Part shown: positions 58,548-64,000 of the stretch, piece after piece
Layout of the letters: every line of letters begins with the position of its first letter
How positions within the stretch are numbered: position 1 is the stretch's first letter
Assembly: GCF_017876625.1 (NCBI RefSeq)
Contig: NZ_JAGIOH010000001.1
Span: 6,903,501-6,967,500 of the forward strand
Length of the DNA: 64,000 nt
Source of the DNA: Streptomyces syringium
GTDB lineage: Bacteria > Actinomycetota > Actinomycetes > Streptomycetales > Streptomycetaceae
Direction of reading: 5' to 3'
The notes under the pieces: model-generated
What the model was told of the DNA's origin: nothing
What the model saw: only the letters and a program-made list of their open reading frames with translations
Database searches by the model: none
Position numbers and translations under genes: made by a program

Positions 58548-60394
58548 CAGGGGGATCCCTCCTCTGCCCGCGCCCCGGCCTCGCCGGTTGCCGTCGGTCC
58601 GCTCGCATAGGGCGCGAAGATCCTGCGGTAGAACTCGCAGTCGCGCAGGAGTTGGTCATGACTGCCCTGGCTGACGATCCGGCCCTTGTCGAGCACGAGG
58701 ATGTGGTCGGCCGCGCGGATGCGGGACAGCCTCGGTGTGATCAGGAAGGTGGTGCGTCCCGCCGAGGCGCGCCGCATCGCCAGCTGCAGCTCGTGCTCGG
58801 TGGCGCTGTCGACGGCGCTGGTCGCGTCGTCGACGGCGAGGATGCGCGGATCGGTCACCAGTGCCCGGCCGATGGCCAGCCGCTGGCGCTGCCCGCCGGA
58901 GAGGGTGACGCCGCGCTCGCCGACGACGGTGTCGTAGCCGTGCTCGCTCGCCATGATGAAGTCGTGTGCCTGGGCCGTGCGGGCCGCCTTCTCCAGCGTG
59001 GCGCGGTCGACGTCCGGGCCCGCGCCGAAGCTCAGGTTCTCGGCGATGGTCCGGGAGAAGAGCACCACGTCCTGCTCGATCACCGCGATCTGCGAGCGCA
59101 GCGACGCCTGGTCCCACTCAGCGGCGTCCACACCGTCGATGAGGACCCGCCCCTCGTCGGGCGCGTAGGTGTGATTGAGCAGGTGCAGAAGGGTGGACTT
59201 GCCGCTGCCCGTGGGTCCGACCAGGGCCACCGTCGACCCCGGTGCGACCCGGAAGGAGATCCCCCGCAGCACGGGTTTGCCACGGTCGTATCCGAAGCCG
59301 ACGTTCTCCATCACGACTTCCCCGGCGATGGGCGCCGCGTGTCCGCCGCCCGACTCGACGTCGCCGTCCCGGTCGTTGATGACTTCCAGGATGCGCTGCG
59401 CACCGGACAGCCCGAAGTAGATGAGCCCGATGCTGAACGACGCCAGCTGGGTGGGGGCGCGCAGGGTCCCCATCAGACCGAGCACGGCGACGAGTTCACC
59501 GATGCTCAAGGAGCCGGCGCGCAGCAGGTACACGGAGTGCAGCAGGGCGCCCGCCGTGGCCAGGACGAGCAGCAGCGGCGGGAAGGAGAGGGCCTGGGCG
59601 TGGGCCTGGCGCACGGCCGCGTCGCGGTAGGCGGTGGCCAGCCGGTCGAAGCGCTCACGCTCCTGGTCGGTGCCGCTCGTCGACTGGACCACCTCGATGC
59701 CGGCGATGCTCTCGGTGGCCTGGGCCGTCATCGACCCGAAGTGCTCACGCGTGAGGTCGGAGACCGGCTCCAGCCGCCGGCCGTGCTCGGCCATGGCCAG
59801 GACGAACAGCAGCACGAAGACGACGGGGGACAGCAGCAGCCGTGGGTCGACCAGGCCGATGAAGACGACCGGGATCGCGATGTTCAGCGCCAGGTCGACG
59901 GCCATGTCGAAGCCGGGCGACACCATGAGGTTCAGTGATTCGGCGTCGCCGGTGGCCCGCGCGGAGAGATCTCCGGTGCGGTGCCGGTTGAAGAAGCGCT
60001 GGCTCTTGCGCAGCAGACTGGCGAAGACCCCGGCCCGCGCGTCCCGTTCCAGTCCGCTGGCGAAGGCCTCCAGGGAGTAGGTGGCCGCGATGCCGCAGAT
60101 CCCGCGCACCAGCACCAGGGCCAGCAGGCCCGCGACGACGGCGTGGAAGGTGCCGAAGTCGGCGGGAGCCCCGTTCTCCTTGAGGATCGCGTCGAAGGCC
60201 AGCCCGATGACGAGCGGGATGGCCGCCGTCAGCGATTGCCAGATCACACTGCCGAGCAGATGGACGGCGATGTACCAGCGGAAGCGCCGCATCTGGGACA
60301 GGAGCCAGCGGCCGACGCTGTCGGGGGCGGGCCCGGCGGCAGGCGCCGCCTTGTCGGCCGTGCCGTGCGTCCCCGGGAGGGTATCGGCGGTCAT
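58547..60394 (-). CDS. Half-ABC exporter (TMD-NBD), degenerate-site subunit
   Basis: A 615-aa exporter half. Its transmembrane domain spans about 35-335 and its nucleotide-binding domain about 355-595. Walker A is GPTGSGKST (393-401) and the signature is a perfect LSGGQ (498-502). Walker B reads ILAVDD, with Asp523 where the catalytic Glu belongs, and the H-loop His is replaced by Pro554. It should bind ATP but hydrolyse it poorly, and it would lend its intact signature to the partner's active site. This is how known heterodimeric exporters with one degenerate site are built. It is the first gene of the - strand operon. GAGGAG lies about 7 nt before the ATG. Upstream, the control region 60395-60968 separates it from the divergent regulator. 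Confidence 0.92.
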   Translation of the reverse strand: MTADTLPGTHGTADKAAPAAGPAPDSVGRWLLSQMRRFRWYIAVHLLGSVIWQSLTAAIPLVIGLAFDAILKENGAPADFGTFHAVVAGLLALVLVRGICGIAATYSLEAFASGLERDARAGVFASLLRKSQRFFNRHRTGDLSARATGDAESLNLMVSPGFDMAVDLALNIAIPVVFIGLVDPRLLLSPVVFVLLFVLAMAEHGRRLEPVSDLTREHFGSMTAQATESIAGIEVVQSTSGTDQERERFDRLATAYRDAAVRQAHAQALSFPPLLLVLATAGALLHSVYLLRAGSLSIGELVAVLGLMGTLRAPTQLASFSIGLIYFGLSGAQRILEVINDRDGDVESGGGHAAPIAGEVVMENVGFGYDRGKPVLRGISFRVAPGSTVALVGPTGSGKSTLLHLLNHTYAPDEGRVLIDGVDAAEWDQASLRSQIAVIEQDVVLFSRTIAENLSFGAGPDVDRATLEKAARTAQAHDFIMASEHGYDTVVGERGVTLSGGQRQRLAIGRALVTDPRILAVDDATSAVDSATEHELQLAMRRASAGRTTFLITPRLSRIRAADHILVLDKGRIVSQGSHDQLLRDCEFYRRIFAPYASGPTATGEAGARAEEGSP

Positions 60395-60469
60395 CGGCTC
60401 TCCTCACTCATGATTTCCCGCCGCGCCCGGAAATGCGTCCCGCTGTGCGCGGTCCTTCTTCCGGGAATT

Positions 60470-60483
60470 TCCGGCGCGCCGGA
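60470..60483. promoter_or_regulatory. 14-bp perfect palindrome, candidate operator for the exporter operon
   Basis: TCCGGCGCGCCGGA reads the same on both strands and sits 76 bp upstream of the first exporter ATG. It is directly followed by ATCGGC-GTCG-GCCGAT (60483-60498), a second inverted repeat. Paired symmetric sites near an exporter start are typical of dimeric repressor targets. No repressor gene is visible in the window. GC richness makes chance palindromes more likely. Confidence 0.35.
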
Positions 60484-60680
60484 TCGGCGTCGGCCGATGT
60501 CATCTGCCACGCATAAGCGAGGTAAATTTCCGGGGCTTTTCCCGCCCGGTGCCACGCGCAGGTCGGGTGCGTCGGTGGCCGCTGTTCTATTTTTCGTCAT
60601 CGAGCCGTCCACGGGTCTTGGAATTCACGGTAGGGCGCGCCGTGGCACGGAAGTTACTGGTTTTTCCAGGAAAACGAAAG

Positions 60681-60715
60681 CCCGCAGGTCGGCGGGTGAA
60701 TTGCGGACCTGCGGG
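60681..60715 (-). promoter_or_regulatory. Hairpin with downstream U-rich run on the - strand, possible attenuator in the exporter leader
   Basis: A perfect 10-bp stem (60681-60690 pairs with 60706-60715) with a 15-nt loop. On the - strand transcript it is followed by a U-rich stretch (CTTTCGTTTTCC), the layout of an intrinsic terminator. It lies about 290 nt before the exporter ATG. If the exporter promoter is upstream of it, it would act as a leader attenuator. If not, it could insulate the two divergent units. Confidence 0.4.
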
Positions 60716-60769
60716 AGAAAAATAAACCGCAGAGATGACTGGTTCGTCATGGTTGGCGGTGGAAAGTCC

Positions 60770-60787
60770 GTCAAGGGGTGTCAAGGG
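60770..60787 (+). promoter_or_regulatory. Tandem heptamer TCAAGGG, SARP-like box
   Basis: Two copies of (G)TCAAGGG start 10 bp apart (60770 and 60780). Direct heptamer repeats at about one helical turn are the usual target shape of SARP activators, although 11-bp spacing is more common. The site is about 180 bp upstream of the regulator start. Confidence 0.3.
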
Positions 60788-60957
60788 CGGTACGCGACGA
60801 TGCCCGACGCCCCGCCCCGACTGACGAGAGTGTGCTGTTGCGCATGGGTTGCAGCGAAAGAAGTGAGGGTAACGATCCAATTGGGCCGATCGGCCCCCGA
60901 TGCAAGTTCAGTGAGCACCGCGACTACCGCCATGCCGTTGGCATGTGCTGACAGCTC

Positions 60958-60964
60958 GGAGGAG
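60958..60964 (+). promoter_or_regulatory. Ribosome binding site that fixes the start of the LuxR-type regulator
   Basis: GGAGGAG lies 4 nt before the ATG at 60969. The site overlaps the codons that a longer reading from the in-frame GTG at 60945 would use, so the ATG is preferred. Confidence 0.7.
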
Positions 60965-60968
60965 TGCT

Positions 60969-61643
60969 ATGAGCCGTGTAGCGTGTGGTACCCCCGCCCT
61001 GGGCGGACAGCTGGTCGTCACGACCCTCGTTCGTGACGGTGTTCTCCAGCTCGGACTGAGGGCGGTGCTGGCGACGGCGTCCGTCGTCAGTGAAGTGACG
61101 CACTGCGAAAACTGGGACGAGGTCGAAGTGGCCTTACGTTCCAGTCCCGTCGACATACTTTTTCTCCACGAGTCCGACTACAGCTCCGACTGCGGCGTGC
61201 CCGACGACGTCCGTGGCCTGCGCCCGAAGGTTTTGCTACTGCTGAGTGATGCCGGTCTCGACGAAAACATTCTGGCCGGTCCCTTCCCGCCGGACGGTTT
61301 TCTGGTGCAGGGCGAGCTGACCGCGACCGCCGTGGAGGACGCGCTCCAGCGGATGGCCGGTGGTGAGGTGCCCATGCCCGCCTCGCTCGCCCGCGTGCTC
61401 CTGGAGCGGGCCAGCGGACCGGGCCGGATCCGCCAGCGGCGGGACGCGGCCCTCACCGACCGGGAGAACGAGGTGCTGCTCCTGCTCGCCGAGGGCCTGA
61501 GCAACAAGCAGATCGCCCGGCGTCTGAAGATTTCCAGCCATGGCGCCAAACGGATCGTGGCCAGCCTGCTGCTCAAGCTCGGCGCGCCCAACCGGACGGC
61601 CGCCGTGGTCACGGCCATCCAGTTGGGACTGATCATGCACTAG
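60969..61643 (+). CDS. LuxR/NarL-type transcriptional regulator with pseudo-receiver domain
   Basis: A 224-aa protein. The C-terminal 162-222 is a LuxR helix-turn-helix: LTDREN, then EGLSNKQIARRL, then LLKLG. The N-terminal 120 residues keep the outline of a NarL-type receiver (DGVLQLGLRAVL; VDILFLH at 61-67). His67 occupies the place of the phospho-accepting Asp, so control by phosphorylation is unlikely. Codon 56 is TTA (61134-61136), the rare leucine codon read by the bldA tRNA in Streptomyces, which would tie its translation to developmental timing. It is transcribed away from the exporter operon and is the only regulator in the window. It may control the exporter, the genes to its right, or the PKS operon; the sequence does not decide. 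Confidence 0.88.
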   Translation: MSRVACGTPALGGQLVVTTLVRDGVLQLGLRAVLATASVVSEVTHCENWDEVEVALRSSPVDILFLHESDYSSDCGVPDDVRGLRPKVLLLLSDAGLDENILAGPFPPDGFLVQGELTATAVEDALQRMAGGEVPMPASLARVLLERASGPGRIRQRRDAALTDRENEVLLLLAEGLSNKQIARRLKISSHGAKRIVASLLLKLGAPNRTAAVVTAIQLGLIMH

Positions 61644-61975
61644 GTACCGCTGAAGACTGCACCCAGCGGGCTTGATGTGGCTGAGCCCGGCCACATCGAG
61701 CCCGTCCGGCGCCTGAGGGCACCGTCGCGCGGCGGTGGTGCGGACGACGCGGCCCGCAGCCCATGCTCGACGCTCGTTCAACCGCAGGGAAAGGCCCGGG
61801 TGGGCGCCCTGTCGGGCTACCCGAAGGGCTAGGTCCACAGGTGCGGGGTGACGCTCCCGGAACCCTTTCGCTACGTTGAATCCGTCCGAGGCCCGTCGAC
61901 GACTGCCGCACCGGATTTCCCTGCCCGCAGCGCATCGCAGCGCCTCATCCACCGGGCAAGGAAAGGCAGCGAGCC
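61644..61975. other. Intergenic region between regulator and condensation protein
   Basis: 332 bp with no supported gene. The left part carries a terminator-like hairpin (61667-61704). The right part has a weak promoter-like pair GTGACG (61848-61853) and TACGTT (61872-61877) with an 18-nt spacer, about 100 bp before the next start. The next gene's RBS is AAGGAAAGG (61958-61966). Confidence 0.5.
61667..61704 (+). terminator. Terminator-like hairpin after the LuxR-type regulator
   Basis: Two 15-nt arms (61667-61681 and 61690-61704) pair with a single T-G wobble around an 8-nt loop, 24 nt after the regulator stop. There is no U-tract. Confidence 0.65.
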
Positions 61976-63391
61976 GTGGCAGAAATCGTCCGGAGCCGAA
62001 CTCCCTTCTACGGGCGGCGTTCCGTCACCGCCCCCGCGACCTGTGCGCAACGGCACATGTGGAACCTGATCCAACGTCAATTACCCGACGCCTCCTTCTA
62101 CGACGTGAGCCACTGGGCCGGCCTGCCACCCCATGCCGCCGTACCGGACGTGCTCACCGTTCTGAGTGAACTCGTGGGCCGCTACGAGGCGTTGCGCACC
62201 GCTTTCGGCCCCGGCCCCGAAGGAACACTGACACAGCGGGTGCTGCGCTCCGGAACCTTCGAAACCGAGATCGCCGCGACCGAGCCCGGCGAGGACCCCC
62301 GGGACGTGCTGCGCGCCTGGCGGCGGAGGATGCGGCAGACCGCCTTCGACCTCACCACGGCCCCGCTCCTCCGGGCCATGGTCGTCGTCGCCGACGGGGC
62401 ACCGGTGCTCGCCGCCTTCCATGTCTCGCACCTCGCCGCCGACCTCATGTCCCTGCGCCATCTGGCCGCCGAACTCACCCGGCTGCTCGCCGCCCGGACC
62501 ACCGGCCGGCCCGCGCCGTCCCCCGCCGCCTTCCGCCAACCGGTCGAGCAGGCAGAGTACGAACGGTCCCCACGCGGGCAGGCCCTGCTGGCCCGCTCCC
62601 GGGCGTACTGGCGGGACCAACTGGCCACCGCGCCCGCCACGATGTTTCCCGCCCTCGCCGCCCGTGCCGCCCGTGCCGCCCGTGCCGCCGAGCCCGGCGT
62701 GCCGGACCGCTACAGCGCCGTCATGGATTCCCGCGCCGCCTTCCTCGCCCTGCCGGTACTGGCCGAGCGGTGGCGGGTGAGCACCTCCGCGGTCCTGCTC
62801 ACCGCCGTCGCGACGCTGCTCGGCCGCCGCGCGGGACTTCCCGTCTGCACCCTCCGGCTGCTGGCCGCCAACCGCTTCACCCCCGAACTCCGTTGCGCGG
62901 TGGCCAACTTGCACCAAGAGGTACCGGTGACGATCGACCTGACGGGCGACAGCGTGCCCGCCCTCGCCCGGCGCGCCTTCGCCGCCTGCACGACCGCCTA
63001 CGCCAACGGCCTGTACGACCCCGACCACGCCGAGGAACTCCTCCGCGCCGCCGAGCGGGAACGCGGCACCGGCATCAGTCTGTCCTGCTGCTTCAACGAC
63101 ATCCGGGCCGCACACGAGACACGCGGCGGCGGGCGCCCGGCGCCGGCCCACGCGGTGCGCGCCGCCCTGCCCGACACCGTCGTCACCCGGCACCCCTTCA
63201 CGGAAGGAGAGGACTTCTTCCTCGTCGCCGACGACGAGGAGCCCGGCTGGCTGCGGCTGGTGCTCAACGCCGACACCAGGGCGTTTCCGCCGCCCGAGGT
63301 CCACACCTTCCTCCGCGACATCGAGCGGCTGCTCGTGGAACACGTCGTGGACGCACCCCAGCAGACGCGCATGACCGGGCGTTCGGCCTAG
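61976..63391 (+). CDS. Freestanding condensation-domain protein
   Basis: A 471-aa protein (GTG start, RBS AAGGAAAGG 9 nt upstream) with the NRPS condensation / CoA-dependent acyltransferase fold and nothing else. The catalytic motif reads S-H-L-A-A-D-L (His152, Asp156) instead of HHxxxDG. The second His and the Asp are kept; the first His and the Gly are not. The N-terminal QRHMWNL and the motif NLHQEVPV are also typical of the fold. Stand-alone members join an acyl carrier-bound chain to an amine or alcohol. Here it could release or amidate the final beta-keto chain, which lacks a thioesterase, or esterify a hydroxyl with an acid activated by the ligase. Codon 36 is TTA. A 9-bp in-frame repeat encodes Ala-Ala-Arg near residue 228. 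The fold is clear; the reaction is inference. Confidence 0.85.
   Translation: MAEIVRSRTPFYGRRSVTAPATCAQRHMWNLIQRQLPDASFYDVSHWAGLPPHAAVPDVLTVLSELVGRYEALRTAFGPGPEGTLTQRVLRSGTFETEIAATEPGEDPRDVLRAWRRRMRQTAFDLTTAPLLRAMVVVADGAPVLAAFHVSHLAADLMSLRHLAAELTRLLAARTTGRPAPSPAAFRQPVEQAEYERSPRGQALLARSRAYWRDQLATAPATMFPALAARAARAARAAEPGVPDRYSAVMDSRAAFLALPVLAERWRVSTSAVLLTAVATLLGRRAGLPVCTLRLLAANRFTPELRCAVANLHQEVPVTIDLTGDSVPALARRAFAACTTAYANGLYDPDHAEELLRAAERERGTGISLSCCFNDIRAAHETRGGGRPAPAHAVRAALPDTVVTRHPFTEGEDFFLVADDEEPGWLRLVLNADTRAFPPPEVHTFLRDIERLLVEHVVDAPQQTRMTGRSA
62657..62683 (+). repeat. Three tandem copies of a 9-bp unit inside the condensation-protein gene
   Basis: GCCGCCCGT occurs three times in a row, encoding (Ala-Ala-Arg)3 in a linker between the two halves of the fold. 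It probably arose by slippage and makes a flexible surface segment. Confidence 0.8.
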
Positions 63392-63734
63392 CCGGATGGC
63401 CATACCCCAAAGTGGGGGTGCCCGTTCCCCCACCACCCGGGGAGACTGTTCCCACGTCATATCCAGCAGGTAACAGGACCGAAAAACAGATCAGGTGGTA
63501 CGGCACCGTGTCACCGGACGGGGGACTGAGCCGGACAGGGCCGGACTGCCGGTGTCCTTGAGCAGCCGCCGCCTTCATGCGGCCACCTTCTTCCGTGACG
63601 TCGTCCTCGGCCTCCGCCGCCCCCCGTCGCCACCGCCCCCGCGCGACCGGGACCGAGCACGACCGCCGGGTGCCCTCACGCACCGAAGGACCACCCTCCC
63701 ACCTCGCGCTCCGCGAAGGAGATCAGGAGAAGTC
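63392..63734. other. Intergenic region before the nucleoside-deoxyribosyltransferase-like gene
   Basis: 343 bp with no supported gene. Close to the condensation-protein stop is a short hairpin: GTGGGGG (63412-63418) can pair with CCCCCAC (63427-63433). A competing CCCC/GGGG pairing exists just upstream. The remainder is C-rich on the + strand and I see no clear promoter. AGGAGA (63725-63730) is the RBS of the next gene. Confidence 0.5.
63412..63433 (+). terminator. Short hairpin, possible terminator of the condensation-protein gene
   Basis: A 7-bp perfect stem with an 8-nt loop, 20 nt after the stop codon. It is weaker than the hairpins at 55017 and 61667. Confidence 0.4.
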
Positions 63735-64000
63735 ATGAGTGACACCACTGCCAACGGCGTCGACGGCACGGGCCTTGTCGACCTGTCGGGAGTCAGCGTC
63801 TTCGTCGGCGGACCCATCCAGCACGCGATCCACCAGGACGGCTTCCACGAGCCGTTACGGCATGCGATACACGACGTCATCGAAACGGTGACGGCGGTGA
63901 ACGGCACGGTGTTCTCCGCCCACGTCGCCGAGAAGTTCGGGGTGGACACCCCGCTGTTCTCACCGGACCAGGTCAGCGTGCGGGACTTCGGCTGGATGCG
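63735..64000 (+). CDS. Nucleoside 2-deoxyribosyltransferase-like protein, N-terminal part
   Basis: The first 88 residues are visible before the window ends; the ATG has AGGAGA 4 nt upstream. After a 15-residue hydrophilic lead comes VFVGGPIQHAI, then a helix, then VFSAHVAEKFG and VRDFGWM. A beta-strand ending in GGP, followed by a second strand ending in SAH and then an acidic/Asp-bearing segment, is the layout of nucleoside 2-deoxyribosyltransferases and related N-glycosidases such as those of nucleoside antibiotic pathways. Codon 41 is TTA (63855-63857). The family's catalytic Glu would lie beyond the edge. A role in an elfamycin-type pathway is not known to me; it may belong to a neighbouring pathway or act on a nucleotide-linked precursor. 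Confidence 0.6.
   Translation, partial: MSDTTANGVDGTGLVDLSGVSVFVGGPIQHAIHQDGFHEPLRHAIHDVIETVTAVNGTVFSAHVAEKFGVDTPLFSPDQVSVRDFGWM

Larger units (their letters stand above)
60395..60968. promoter_or_regulatory. Divergent control region between exporter operon and LuxR-type regulator
   Basis: 574 bp with lower GC than the genes and no convincing coding sequence. It must hold the promoters of both the leftward exporter operon and the rightward regulator. It contains several symmetric or repeated elements annotated separately: a 14-bp palindrome, a 6-bp-arm inverted repeat, a 10-bp hairpin, a small ATGAC/GTCAT inverted repeat (60735-60750) and a tandem TCAAGGG. A weak promoter-like pair for the regulator is TTGCAG (60849-60854) and TAACGA (60870-60875), but its 15-nt spacing is short. 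Confidence 0.6.

Noticed and set aside
60391..60612. A possible 73-aa leader protein upstream of the exporter genes
   Set aside because: Composition is arbitrary, there is no good RBS, and it ends inside the exporter start; not supported as a gene.
60587..60880. A possible 97-aa leader peptide spanning the hairpin
   Set aside because: TTG start, no RBS and no regular codon pattern.
63575..63949. An open frame on the - strand opposite the last gene
   Set aside because: It overlaps a gene with a good RBS and a recognisable fold, and has no similarity itself.

Overview
The window is very GC-rich with strong third-position G/C bias, PKS docking domains of the actinomycete type and rare in-frame TTA codons, so it comes from an actinomycete, most likely a Streptomyces. 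It is the core of a giant modular polyketide / non-ribosomal peptide gene cluster plus one flank. There are no RNA genes, no CRISPR and no insertion sequences that I can see.

Layout. (1) 1-54984, + strand: six megasynthase genes. The first is truncated by the window edge. The next five (1505-54984) are joined by 1-4 nt stop/start overlaps and look like one operon. I count 13 ketosynthases (KS1-KS13 in window order), one glycine NRPS module, two C-methyltransferases and ten intact ketoreductases. KS1-KS11 have no acyltransferase (trans-AT type); KS12 and KS13 have built-in acyltransferases (cis-AT), methylmalonyl- and malonyl-type. (2) 55017-55060: a perfect 20-bp hairpin between converging transcripts. 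(3) 55088-60394, - strand: an acyl-CoA-ligase-like enzyme and two half-ABC exporters in one coupled operon. (4) 60395-60968: a divergent control region with several symmetric elements. (5) 60969-64000, + strand: an atypical LuxR-type regulator, a freestanding condensation-domain protein, and the start of a nucleoside-2-deoxyribosyltransferase-like gene. Each of these three carries a TTA codon.

How it works together. Read module by module, the domains give: a dehydrating step, a KR+C-methylation step, a KR step, a bare KS-ACP step, glycine, then nine extensions: C=C; C=C with methyl; no reduction; OH; OH; C=C; C=C; C=C with methylmalonyl; unreduced malonyl. This follows the kirromycin (elfamycin, EF-Tu inhibitor) assembly line from its second extension onward, with one exception: the third extension after glycine lacks the KR and MT that kirromycin would require. 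I therefore infer a kirromycin-type elfamycin cluster, with the five complete genes equivalent to kirAII-kirAVI and the truncated one to the end of kirAI.

No thioesterase, beta-alanine NRPS (KirB-type), trans-AT, P450 or Dieckmann cyclase lies in the window. Those may be outside it, or the offloading may differ from kirromycin; the ligase and the lone condensation protein are candidates. The gene names are inferred from domain order, not from any database comparison.
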